64,000 nt of DNA from assembly GCA_019637805.1 (NCBI GenBank), contig JAHBVB010000001.1, positions 905,875 through 969,874 of the forward strand. The letters are read 5' to 3'. Source of the stretch: Anaerolineales bacterium (GTDB taxonomy: Bacteria > Chloroflexota > Anaerolineae > Anaerolineales > UBA11579). Below are positions 40,038 to 48,613 of the stretch, in pieces (within the stretch, counting starts at the first letter, position 1; each line of letters starts with the position of its first letter). The notes below the pieces were generated by a model that was not told where the DNA came from, did no database searches, and worked only from the letters and a program-made list of their open reading frames with translations. A program made the position numbers and the translations under genes.

Positions 40038-40640
40038 GTGCCCGAAGAACCCGAAACCCCCCCTTACGTGCCGCCGACGATCAGCGACGGGTACTGCACG
40101 CTGGCCGAGTACAAGGCCTATCGCGGCATTGCGGAGGAGGTGATCAAGGACGATGCGGTGCTGGCGGCGCTGATCGAGAGCGCCAGCCGCTACATCGACC
40201 GGCAGACCGGGCAGACCTTTTGCGGCAAGGCGGCCACACGTTTGTATGAGCCGCCGGCCGGCCGAGAGCTGGCGCTGGAGGCCGCCCTGCAGACGCTGAG
40301 CGGCCTGGTGAATGCGGATGGAACGGCGATCCCCGTGAATGATGTGCGCTTGCTGCCGCTGAACGGCGAATACAAGGATCGCATCCGGCTGAAGGCCGAT
40401 GTGCCCGGGTGGGGCGTTGAAGAGCTGGTGCAGGTGACCGGCAGCTGGGGGCGCTTTGCGGCCCCGCCGGAGGACATCTGCCTGGCGTGCATGGAGATCG
40501 TGCGGGCCGCCGAGATGCGGCGCAGCGGCCAAGGGAGCGAGGCGGTGGCGCGGGTGACGCCGGCCGGCGTGGTGATTACGCCGCAGGACACGCCCAAGCA
40601 GGCGATGGCGATCCTCAAGATGTACCGGAGGATGACCTGA
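40038..40640 (+). CDS. Head-tail connector (HK97 gp6-like)
   Basis: A 200-aa protein starting at GTG 40038. It contains the connector pattern CTLAEYKAYRGIAEEVIKDD, LIESASRYIDRQTGQTF, then strand-rich middle and C-terminal helix with MEIVRAAEMRR. This is the usual architecture of gp6/gp15-like adaptor proteins that bind the portal. Confidence 0.8.
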   Translation: MPEEPETPPYVPPTISDGYCTLAEYKAYRGIAEEVIKDDAVLAALIESASRYIDRQTGQTFCGKAATRLYEPPAGRELALEAALQTLSGLVNADGTAIPVNDVRLLPLNGEYKDRIRLKADVPGWGVEELVQVTGSWGRFAAPPEDICLACMEIVRAAEMRRSGQGSEAVARVTPAGVVITPQDTPKQAMAILKMYRRMT

Positions 40641-41113
40641 TGGTTGATGAGACCTTCCACCCCAGCCAGGTGGCGGCTGCGATCGCGGCCAAGGCGCCGC
40701 CCAGCGGGTTGACGATCTGCGGGCCGGCGAAGCTGGTGGCGGCGCCGGCGATGGCGCAGCTGCCGCTGATGCAGCCGGCGCCGGGATTCATCGGGGCGAT
40801 CAATGCACAGCGTGATAGCTACAGCGCCGGCCTGGGCGGGCAGGAGACGATCGACTACACGCTGGTGTGGCGGGTGCTGGTGGCCGAGGTGGGCCAGGGT
40901 CTGGGCCTGGCCGAACACTATGAGGGCATGGTGCAGCTGGTGTCGGCGCTGTACAAATTCTTCCGCGAGCATCATGCAATCTCGTTCGAGGGCGGCGTGG
41001 CGGTGGATGTGGTGATGGGGACGGTGAGCGCCTTTGGGGTGGTGCCGGCCCCGAATGATGTGCAATTTTTTGGTTTCGACGTTGGGGTGCAGATCAAGGA
41101 GCTGATCAACTGA
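40640..41113 (+). CDS. Head-tail joining / tail completion-type protein
   Basis: A 157-aa protein with TGATG overlap to the connector gene and a 1-bp link to the next. The layout suggests a tail terminator or stopper (N-terminal helix, QETIDYTLVWRVLVAEVGQG strand, helix MVQLVSALYKFFREHH). The exact family is not recognised. Confidence 0.6.
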   Translation: MVDETFHPSQVAAAIAAKAPPSGLTICGPAKLVAAPAMAQLPLMQPAPGFIGAINAQRDSYSAGLGGQETIDYTLVWRVLVAEVGQGLGLAEHYEGMVQLVSALYKFFREHHAISFEGGVAVDVVMGTVSAFGVVPAPNDVQFFGFDVGVQIKELIN

Positions 41114-41313
41114 TGGCTGGACGTGTGCGGGCGATCCGCCCGATCGAGCTGGTGGATGGGCGCCGAGTGCTGCCAGGCACCTGGCTGGATGAGCTGCCGG
41201 CGGCGGTCCAGGAAGCGCTGGTGGAAGCGGGCGAGGCGGCGGTGGTGGATACGGTAAAGACCACACCAGCCACCAAGAAGAGCCGTAGGCCGGCAGCAGA
41301 GGAGGCGGAATGA
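41113..41313 (+). CDS. Small neck-region protein, unknown
   Basis: A 66-aa protein, IRPIELVDGRRVLPGTWLDE followed by an acidic helix and Lys/Arg-rich tail. ATG overlaps the previous stop; its own end overlaps the tail-tube gene by 4 bp. No family. Confidence 0.5.
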   Translation: MAGRVRAIRPIELVDGRRVLPGTWLDELPAAVQEALVEAGEAAVVDTVKTTPATKKSRRPAAEEAE

Positions 41314-42089
41314 GCCGAAGCATAGCCAAGGCGCTGCGGGTGCTGGTGGATGGCTACGAGATGAGCGGCTATGCCCGCAGCCTGGGGCCGCTGACCTGGA
41401 ACCACGAGTGGGCGCGGGATGAGGCGGTGGGTGTGGAGATGTACGCCTATCTGGCCAACCAGGTGACGCTGTCGATCGGCCAACTGAACGTGGCCTTCGA
41501 CACGACGCCCGTCAGCGGCCCGCATGAGGTGTTCGCCGGTGGGGAGGGCGAGCACCGGTTGGTAATGGCGGCGATTGGGCGGGGCGGGCTGGCGCCGGCT
41601 GCCGGCGACCCCGCTTTTGTCGGGGAGTTTATGCAGGGCAACTACCTGGCGGACCCGGGCCAGACCGGGCAGACCCTGACGGTGCAGATGGATTTTGCGA
41701 GCAGCAACCTGGGCGGCCTGCAGAGCCTGTATGCGATTCCCTGGGGGGTGCTGCTGCAGCCGCTGGCCACAGTAGAGGCGGGCAATGAAGACCCCGGCGT
41801 GGACAACCCTTTCACGGGGGCGGCCACGAACCACGGCGGCTACATGCTGTGGATGTTGGCCGATGCCGATGACGAAGTGGAGCTGAAACTGCAGGACGCG
41901 GACACGAACGAGGACGCCGAGTTCGCCGACCTGGCCAGCAGCGGGCCGATCGCGGCCGGGCCGGCGGCGGGAATCGTGCCGCTGGCACGGGGCACGACGG
42001 TGGAGCGCTATACGCGGCCGCAGGTGGTGTTGGGCCAGGCCACGTATGCGAGATACGCGCTGGCCTTTGTGCGCAGTTTTGGGCAATAG
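41310..42089 (+). CDS. Major tail tube-like protein 1
   Basis: A 259-aa strand-rich protein: SRSIAKALRVLVDGYEMSGY, a run resembling tail-tube beta-sandwiches, and NVAFDTTPVSGPHEVFAGGE. Its position between neck genes and the tail chaperone is where major tail proteins lie. A second tube-like protein follows, so one may be the tube and the other a decoration or spacer protein. Confidence 0.6.
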   Translation: MSRSIAKALRVLVDGYEMSGYARSLGPLTWNHEWARDEAVGVEMYAYLANQVTLSIGQLNVAFDTTPVSGPHEVFAGGEGEHRLVMAAIGRGGLAPAAGDPAFVGEFMQGNYLADPGQTGQTLTVQMDFASSNLGGLQSLYAIPWGVLLQPLATVEAGNEDPGVDNPFTGAATNHGGYMLWMLADADDEVELKLQDADTNEDAEFADLASSGPIAAGPAAGIVPLARGTTVERYTRPQVVLGQATYARYALAFVRSFGQ

Positions 42090-42122
42090 ATTGCCCGGTC
42101 AGTAGACCTTTTGGAGGATGAG

Positions 42123-42635
42123 ATGAGCAGTCGTACGGTCAATAAGTTTTTCAAATTTGCCCTCGAGGACGCCGGCCACGTGATGCGCGACCTGCCGGTC
42201 AACACGATCCAGGGCGTGGCGATCACCCAGGAGTGGGTGGACGTGGGCGCACTGCAGGAGGCCTTCAAGACCTGGCTGGCGGGGCGGGGCGATATGCCGC
42301 TGAACATTGGCGGGCCAATGGATACGGGGTCTGCCGTGGCGGCCTCGGCCTCTGGCGAGGAGGCCAAGCTGAGCGGCAGCCACACGGTTTTGGTGCCGGT
42401 GAACGGCCTGTATACGCCGCTGGTGTTTGGGGTGTACATCGGCATGCGGCGCTACTGGACGACAGGCGACCCGGTGTTCGGCATCGCCAGCGCCGGTGTT
42501 GACGATGGGGTGACGGTAGCCAATTACGCGGTGGACCCGCAGGCGATGACCTACAGCGCCGAGCTGCGCCTGTTCCCCGGCACGAAGAAGCCGGAGTGGG
42601 GCACGGCGGCGGTCGCGGCGCACAACCCGAGCTAA
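42123..42635 (+). CDS. Major tail tube-like protein 2
   Basis: A 170-aa protein starting at ATG 42123 behind GGAGG (a TTG lies 12 bp earlier). It is strand-rich with MRDLPVNTIQGVAITQEWVD and SGSHTVLVPVNGLYTPLVFG. Size and position fit a siphovirus tube subunit. Directly followed by the frameshifted chaperone pair. Confidence 0.6.
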   Translation: MSSRTVNKFFKFALEDAGHVMRDLPVNTIQGVAITQEWVDVGALQEAFKTWLAGRGDMPLNIGGPMDTGSAVAASASGEEAKLSGSHTVLVPVNGLYTPLVFGVYIGMRRYWTTGDPVFGIASAGVDDGVTVANYAVDPQAMTYSAELRLFPGTKKPEWGTAAVAAHNPS

Positions 42636-42637
42636 CA

Positions 42638-43039
42638 ATGGGAAAAGTAATCACAAGTCCCAGTGAACTCTGGAGCGGTACGGTGACGCTGCGCGATCCA
42701 CTGTACCTGCCGCAGGTGGCCGCCTATGAAGAGGGCCTGGCGCGGGCGCAACTGCTGCCCGAGAACGCGGGCCTGATGGCGGTGTATGGCGCCCTGATGC
42801 CGGGCGTGTATGCCTGCATCGAGCGTTTCGATCTGCAGGGTTGGGAGGCCTTCTCCCCTGACCGTTTCCCGGCCCAGCCGCGGGGCGAGGCAGTGAAGCT
42901 GGCTGCCTGGTTGGTGAATGAGGTGCGGGCGGTGTACCTGGAGGCCGCGGCGCCGGTCCCAAAAGCGTCAGCGGCTACGCCTACGCCGAAGCCCTTGGAC
43001 TCGCCAGCAGCCGAGAGCTCCGCTTCGTCCGACGAATAG
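42638..43039 (+). CDS. Tail assembly chaperone G-like protein
   Basis: A 133-aa protein, the zero-frame product of the locus: an N-terminal domain (TLRDPLYLPQVAAYEEGLA) with a Pro/Ala/Ser-rich tail after residue 107. In lambda-type phages such a protein and its frameshifted extension guide tail assembly around the tape measure. A slippery heptamer CCCAAAA lies at 42958-42964. Confidence 0.8.
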   Translation: MGKVITSPSELWSGTVTLRDPLYLPQVAAYEEGLARAQLLPENAGLMAVYGALMPGVYACIERFDLQGWEAFSPDRFPAQPRGEAVKLAAWLVNEVRAVYLEAAAPVPKASAATPTPKPLDSPAAESSASSDE

Positions 43040-43248
43040 ACCGCTTCGGGGCCGAGGCGGTCTACGGCCGGCCGCCGGGATTTTACGAGCTGGCCTGCCT
43101 GGAGCAGGCCGACCTGGTGTACCGGCTGGCGCTGGCGCAGCAGAAGACCCCGGGCGGTTGGGCACAGTGGAACCAGGAGCACCCGGCGGCGGCGCGGGTG
43201 CTGGAAGAGGCGGCGCTGGCCGCCCGAGAATTGGGTTTGTTGGAGTAG
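42638..43248 (+). CDS. Frameshifted tail assembly chaperone GT fusion (-1 frameshift)
   Basis: At CCCAAAA (42958-42964; zero-frame codons CCA-AAA) a -1 slip moves into an open frame that runs to TAG 43246-43248. The product has 109 N-terminal residues shared with the G protein, then 94 new residues (SVSGYAYAEALGLASSRELR and LACLEQADLVYRLALAQQKT). This extension covers the otherwise gene-free stretch between 43039 and the tape measure at 43258. Phage GT fusions made by -1 frameshifting at this exact gene position are well known. Total length is 203 aa. Confidence 0.82.
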
Positions 43249-43257
43249 TGTGCGCGC

Positions 43258-45312
43258 ATGAGTGATCCCCAGATCCGGCTTATTTTCCAGGCGGTGAACA
43301 ACACCGCCGGGGAGATCCAGAAGATCGATAAAGATCTGGCTGGCATGATCACGCGCGCCACGCAGGGCAGCCTGGCGATCGGGGCGGTGGCGCTGGCCAC
43401 CAAGAAGGCCTACGACCTCTCGAAAGAGGGCGCCCAGGCCGAACATGACAAACAGCGCTTTGACCGGCTGGCGCTGAGCATCGGCTCGACCGGGGAGGCG
43501 CTGGAGGCCAAGCTGCGGCCACAGCTGCGGGGCATGATCAGCGATGCGCAGATGTGGGCCTCGGTGAGCGATCTGATCGGCTTGGGCCTGGCCAAAGACG
43601 AGGAGCAGGCGGTGCGGCTGGCGAAGGTCAGCAGCGCGCTGAACATGAACCAGAACCAGCTGGTGCTGACCCTGGCCAACCAGAGCCGGATGCGTTTCGA
43701 TCAGCTGGGCGTAGGCCTGGACGGCTTCGACGACAAGTTGAAGAAGCTGAAGGCGAGCGGGTTGGATGTGGAAGCGGCCTTCACCGAGGCCTTCCTGCAG
43801 CAGGCCGAAGAGCAGGTGCTGAAGGTGGGGCATGCGGCAGACAGCACCCTGGGCAGCTTTTTGCGGCTGGAAGCCCAGGCCGGCACGGCCTGGACAAATT
43901 TCCTGATGCAGCTGGGCGAGTGGGCTGAGCCAGTGATCGATGTGGCCGCCAGCGGTCTGGAGAACATTAACGACCTGACGCGTGCGATGCAGGCGATGGG
44001 CGCCACGCCGATCTATGGCAGCGGCTATGTGCAGACCCTGTACGATGTCAACGGTCTGATGCTGACCGGGGCGGAGCTGTTGCAGGCGCACCAGCTGTAC
44101 GCCGAGCTAGGCGCCGAGGCCTACCACAAGCTGGGGGCCGGCATCACGGCGGCGGGGGGCAGCCAGCAGGCCTGGATGACGGACATGCAGCGCTGGAAGG
44201 GGCTGGCGGGCGATGTGGGCGGCGCGGCGGAGGCGGGCCAGGAGATCGGGGCGGCGCTGGCCGGCGGGATCCAGCAGTCCTTGGACGCGATCGACCCGAA
44301 ATTTGGCGATAAGGTGGCCGGCTGGATGGGCGACCTGGAATGGAAGATGGCCGGCGGCCTGGAATTGCAGGGAATCGGCGAGCAAGTGGCGGCGGCCTGG
44401 GAGGCCGGCAAAATCAGCGACCAACAGGCCCGGGAGATGTTTGGCTCGGTGTACGCCGAGGCGCAGAACCTGCAGGTGGAGATGGGCAAGATCGACGCCG
44501 GCGAGGCGGCGGCCAACATTGCCAACACGCTGGGCGTGGAGCTGGGTGATGCGAGCCAACTGGTGACCGACCTGCAGGCCGGGTTGGACCTGATCCATAT
44601 GAAAGAGGTCTCGGCGACGGTCAATATTGTGGCGACGGGGGCCACCTGGATCGCCAGCCTGGTGGGTGTGGGGGTTACCGGAGCGGCCAGCGGGTCCTGG
44701 ACTCCTAAGGGTAATGCCGGGATCAAGGCAGATGGAAAGTCGTACGACCAGCGGGCCAGCGGCGGCCCGGTGGACCCGCGGGTGGGACTGTATGAGGTGG
44801 GTGAGCAAGGCACCGAGGGCTTGTGGTGGAACCCCCAGCTGGGCCTGTGGGAGGTGATCGACAACCGGGCCTGGGAAGCCTTGAAGCGCATGGGCGTCTC
44901 GCCCCAGGCGGGATTTGCCGGCGGCGGGTACTTGCTGGACGGCAACCAGTACGTGACCAAGCCTGGCAACACGTCTGCTTTTGGCACGGTGGGCAACATT
45001 GCGCCCAGCGCGGTGACGCGCCCGACCCGGGCGGCTTCTCGCCCGGCGGCGGTGAGCGCGGGTGGGCAAGCGGTGCCGGCAGCGATGGTGTTGGAGCAGG
45101 CCGCGGCCGCGGCGGCGGATGTTTCGGGGGCGATGGCGGGGTCGTACCAGGCCGGCTTCCAGGAATTCTCGGCCCAGATTACGGCCAGCAATGCGGCCGT
45201 GGAAAAAAGCAACTTGAAAATTGTAGCCATCTTGCAGCAGATGATGGACACCCAAATGACCAAATACGACCTCCCGGCTGCGATCCGGGATGGCGTGGCG
45301 CAGGTGATGTAG
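43258..45312 (+). CDS. Tail tape-measure protein
   Basis: A 684-aa protein, the longest in its block next to the chaperone pair. It starts with an all-helical region (NNTAGEIQKIDKDLAGMITR) and has membrane-like helices (GAVALATKKAYDLSKEGAQA, IVATGATWIASLVGVGVTGA). The length suggests a short to medium tail, since tape measures scale with tail length. The C-terminus is helical (SQITASNAAVEKSNLKIVAI-like) and strongly Ala-rich. Confidence 0.88.
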   Translation: MSDPQIRLIFQAVNNTAGEIQKIDKDLAGMITRATQGSLAIGAVALATKKAYDLSKEGAQAEHDKQRFDRLALSIGSTGEALEAKLRPQLRGMISDAQMWASVSDLIGLGLAKDEEQAVRLAKVSSALNMNQNQLVLTLANQSRMRFDQLGVGLDGFDDKLKKLKASGLDVEAAFTEAFLQQAEEQVLKVGHAADSTLGSFLRLEAQAGTAWTNFLMQLGEWAEPVIDVAASGLENINDLTRAMQAMGATPIYGSGYVQTLYDVNGLMLTGAELLQAHQLYAELGAEAYHKLGAGITAAGGSQQAWMTDMQRWKGLAGDVGGAAEAGQEIGAALAGGIQQSLDAIDPKFGDKVAGWMGDLEWKMAGGLELQGIGEQVAAAWEAGKISDQQAREMFGSVYAEAQNLQVEMGKIDAGEAAANIANTLGVELGDASQLVTDLQAGLDLIHMKEVSATVNIVATGATWIASLVGVGVTGAASGSWTPKGNAGIKADGKSYDQRASGGPVDPRVGLYEVGEQGTEGLWWNPQLGLWEVIDNRAWEALKRMGVSPQAGFAGGGYLLDGNQYVTKPGNTSAFGTVGNIAPSAVTRPTRAASRPAAVSAGGQAVPAAMVLEQAAAAAADVSGAMAGSYQAGFQEFSAQITASNAAVEKSNLKIVAILQQMMDTQMTKYDLPAAIRDGVAQVM

Positions 45313-47454
45313 ATGGGATATGTAGCGCCGGACGAGATCGGCTACGAGGTGACTGGGATGGGGGCTTGGTTGACTGATGAGCTGGGGCGGCCGCTCACCA
45401 CCGAGAGCGGCCCTCCGCTGCTGGAGAATTTGTTTGACTCTCTGACGGGCACGGGACTGTCGGTTGACGCGTCTGGGAAGTTGGGGGGGAAGAATTCGAT
45501 GAAGGTGGGGCCGATTTCCACTACCGCGGTCCGCGCCGGTATTTTGGATATACCCGATACTCCCGCACTGCTGGTTGCCGCAATAAAGATAAACACTAGC
45601 GAGCTGGATGTGGGGTACGGGAATCTGCAGCCCCTTCAGATTGGAACACCGGATAGCGCTGGAAACTTTTTCTTGATTCTCAACACGGTCTCAGTTCCGT
45701 ACCGGATCGCAGCCGGATATCGCAATGATGCAGGCGATTTCCCTCAGGGGGCATGGATAACGCTGGTGGATGGGGCGGAATATAAACTCGTTTGCCAAAT
45801 CTCCGATGGGTCAAATAACGGGGGGTATCAATTTTATGAAAACGACGTGCTGAAATATCAGGTGACCAACGCAGACAATGACACCAGATCAATATCTATT
45901 GCGCGGTTTGGCAAACTGTTTTCTGATACGGCCCTGAATGACCATATTTATTTAGACGACATATGGTGGGGACTTATAGACGACCCCACGCAGGCTGAGC
46001 GGTTCCTGGATTTCGAGGACATCCCGCCAGAGGGCATTACCCTGGACCAGCCCGGGTTTGTGGATGTGACCGCCGATGTACGCAGCGACCCACCGCCCAG
46101 TTTCGAGTGGGGCAAGACCGACCACGACCCGCTGGGCCGATTGGCCGGCAGCGGGTCCGGCAGTTTCAAGCTGGACAACAGCGCCTTCAATGCCCGGAAA
46201 ACCCAGGCCTGGTATACGCCGGAGCACCCAGATGCCTGGCCGGGGTTTGGGCGCAACAGCCAGGCACGGATGCGGGTGACCTACCAGGGCAAACGCTACT
46301 ATTTCGGGCTGGGCGACATCGTCAGCCTGGCGCCGGCGCCTGGTGAGTATGGAGAGCGGTCTGTGGCGGTACGCGTGGAGGGCGTGATGCGCCGTTTCAG
46401 CGAATTTACGCGGGCCAACCTGAATGCGCTGGCGGTGGGCAAGACCGCCGGGGAGCTGTACCAAATTTTGGCGGACGGGCTGCGCCGGCGGCCACCCACT
46501 GAGTTTGCCAATGAGACCGTGCTGGCCTACGGGTTTGACACCGCCACACGGAAGAAGGCGACGGCGACCAGCGAACTGCAGAAAATTGCGGCGACGGTCC
46601 TGGACTACATTCTGGTGAAAAGCGGTCCGCATGGGGCGCTGATCTTCAACCAATCGCTGGAAGATCGTATCGCAGACACCGAGGTCAAATTTAATTTTAC
46701 ACGCGTCACAGGGCTGGACCCGCGCTGGAGCAGTGCGGATGCGGTCGACCGGGTGGTGGCCACCTTTTACCCGCGCAAAGTCAGCACTGAGCTAGAGACG
46801 TTGTGGAGCGTGAGCCGACCGATCGAGGTGCCGCCGGGCGAGACGGTGGTGATCACGGCCAATTATGTGGACCCGGATAGCACTAGTGTGCGCATCGCCG
46901 GCATGGATGTGATCACCCTGCCGGACAGCGGGGACTATACGTTTGGCAGCACGGATGACGGCGAGAGCGACGACATGCACGGCAACCTGACGGTGATCGT
47001 GCGGCCGGGGGCAACCTCGGCCGAGGTGCCGTTTCACAACAGCGATTCGACCAACCCGGGTTTTGTCAACAGTTTTCCCATCAAGGGCTTTGGTGTCCGT
47101 TTCTTTGAGCCGGCGTCCATCGAGAAGGGGGTGGACAGCCCGGTGAACGACAGCGAAATGACGCTGGAGATGCCCTATGAGGACCAGGAGGCGAATGCCC
47201 GGGCGCGGTTGGAGCTGATCTTCCCGGTGCTCAATCGCACGCGTTTGCAGGTGGGCTGGTTTAGCTTCAACGCCAATTTTGATGAAGATCATTTGCTGGC
47301 GGCGCTGGAGCTGGAGCCGGGCGACCGCATTCACCTGAGCGAGAGCTTGTCGGTGGATGCAGACTTTTTCATCAATGGCAAACGCCTGAAACAGGTTGGG
47401 CGGCGCCTGCTGGAATGCACCCTGTTCCCCGAAGTGGCCCCGGAGGTCGAATGA
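45313..47454 (+). CDS. Tail tip/baseplate hub protein with lectin-like insertion
   Basis: A 713-aa protein starting one base after the tape-measure stop. Residues about 30-235 form a concanavalin-like jelly-roll domain (DASGKLGGKNSMKVG, NGGYQFYENDVLKYQ, HIYLDDIWWGL), coded by a stretch richer in A/T than its surroundings. The rest resembles a distal-tail/tail-hub protein (WGKTDHDPLGRLAGSGSGSF, RYYFGLGDIVSLAPAP, RFSEFTRANLNALAVGKT). It probably contacts the cell surface carbohydrate. Confidence 0.75.
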   Translation: MGYVAPDEIGYEVTGMGAWLTDELGRPLTTESGPPLLENLFDSLTGTGLSVDASGKLGGKNSMKVGPISTTAVRAGILDIPDTPALLVAAIKINTSELDVGYGNLQPLQIGTPDSAGNFFLILNTVSVPYRIAAGYRNDAGDFPQGAWITLVDGAEYKLVCQISDGSNNGGYQFYENDVLKYQVTNADNDTRSISIARFGKLFSDTALNDHIYLDDIWWGLIDDPTQAERFLDFEDIPPEGITLDQPGFVDVTADVRSDPPPSFEWGKTDHDPLGRLAGSGSGSFKLDNSAFNARKTQAWYTPEHPDAWPGFGRNSQARMRVTYQGKRYYFGLGDIVSLAPAPGEYGERSVAVRVEGVMRRFSEFTRANLNALAVGKTAGELYQILADGLRRRPPTEFANETVLAYGFDTATRKKATATSELQKIAATVLDYILVKSGPHGALIFNQSLEDRIADTEVKFNFTRVTGLDPRWSSADAVDRVVATFYPRKVSTELETLWSVSRPIEVPPGETVVITANYVDPDSTSVRIAGMDVITLPDSGDYTFGSTDDGESDDMHGNLTVIVRPGATSAEVPFHNSDSTNPGFVNSFPIKGFGVRFFEPASIEKGVDSPVNDSEMTLEMPYEDQEANARARLELIFPVLNRTRLQVGWFSFNANFDEDHLLAALELEPGDRIHLSESLSVDADFFINGKRLKQVGRRLLECTLFPEVAPEVE

Positions 47455-47933
47455 CAGACGAGATCGCCAGCAACCCGATCAGCGGGCTGGATGAGCTGGA
47501 AGTCGCTGCGGTGGGGGACCAGGCGGTGATCCTGGACGTGAGCGACACCAGCGAGGCCCCGACAGGCAAAGTCAAACGAATTGCCTACGAGAACCTGGTG
47601 AAGAACACGCCGCGGGTGACCTATGAGGTCAGCTCGGCCACGCCAACCATCAACACCGACCTTTGCGACCAGCACCAGATCACTGCGCTGGCCACCGGTA
47701 TCACCAATATGACCAGCAACTTGGGTGGCACCCCGACAGACGGGCAAAAGTTGCTGGTGTGGATCAAGGACAATGGTGGGTCGCAGACGATCAACTGGGG
47801 GACGGGGTTTATCAGCACGGTGCAGGCCCCGTTGCTGACGGCTACGATTGCCGGCAAACAGATGCTGTTCGGGTTTATCTATAGCGAGACGCTGTCTGTG
47901 TGGCGCTGCGTGGCCGTGACCTGGGACCCATAG
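47451..47933 (+). CDS. Tail appendage protein, probable fibre
   Basis: A 160-aa protein starting at the ATGA overlap. The N-terminus (ISGLDELEVAAVGDQAVILD, SDTSEAPTGKVKRIAYENLV) matches the connector segment common to phage fibre proteins, followed by a strand-rich, Thr/Gly-rich region (NMTSNLGGTPTDGQKLLVWI). It lies after the tail hub. Confidence 0.65.
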   Translation: MTDEIASNPISGLDELEVAAVGDQAVILDVSDTSEAPTGKVKRIAYENLVKNTPRVTYEVSSATPTINTDLCDQHQITALATGITNMTSNLGGTPTDGQKLLVWIKDNGGSQTINWGTGFISTVQAPLLTATIAGKQMLFGFIYSETLSVWRCVAVTWDP

Positions 47934-48602
47934 ATGATTGAGACGGTCACGCTTTTTGCGACGTCCGGGTCGCGTTCGCGGCTGAATGGTCAGGCCGATG
48001 CCAACTGGGCGACTGGATTGGCAGCGGCGCGCAATGCGGCCACCGGTATTGCCGGTGGCTCTGATAGCAGCTACCTGGGCACGGCCCGGATGGGGTCGTG
48101 TTGTACGCTGGAGGAGTACTGCCAGCGGCACATCCTGGTTTTTGACGCGGCGGATGCCCCGCAGCTGGCCACATCGTCCATTCTGCGGGTCCAGTTCCTG
48201 TTCACGCCGCATCTTTTGAACGGGTTCACCTTGAGCAACCCAGCCACGTCGTTAGTGATGGCCGGTGGGTTTGCCTACAGTGGCGCTGGCGGGGAGTTTG
48301 CTCAGATTTTGTCGCAGACTGCCGCCAACGGCATCGCGATGGGGGCGACAAATGATTCGTCGGTTGGCACCCCGCGCCTGGGCGCTAACGACGTTCCCTT
48401 GACTTGGTTTAACCGGGGGGGAGTTATGGAATTCGGCTTGGCGAACTCTGCGGACCTGGCACAGACTGCTCTCACCCAGCCGGCTGGCGGTCAGTCCTCG
48501 GGCACGCAGTTCGCTATCCGCAGTTACGCCTACGCGGCCGTAGACCACCGCCCGCAGTTGATAGTCAGTTACACCCGCAGCAATATGTTGATGGTGTTTT
48601 AG
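47934..48602 (+). CDS. Tail fibre-like protein
   Basis: A 222-aa protein with Gly/Ser/Thr-rich beta sequence throughout, starting directly after the previous stop (TAGATG). The strand pattern ending HRPQLIVSYTRSN resembles DNRLRE/carbohydrate-binding modules. It likely contributes to the receptor-binding tip. Confidence 0.6.
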   Translation: MIETVTLFATSGSRSRLNGQADANWATGLAAARNAATGIAGGSDSSYLGTARMGSCCTLEEYCQRHILVFDAADAPQLATSSILRVQFLFTPHLLNGFTLSNPATSLVMAGGFAYSGAGGEFAQILSQTAANGIAMGATNDSSVGTPRLGANDVPLTWFNRGGVMEFGLANSADLAQTALTQPAGGQSSGTQFAIRSYAYAAVDHRPQLIVSYTRSNMLMVF

Positions 48603-48613
48603 GAGGAGAGACC

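Noticed and set aside
42918..43265. Separate small gene between the chaperone and tape measure
   Set aside because: That frame differs from the -1 frame reached from CCCAAAA; the frameshift extension ending at 43248 explains the region better.
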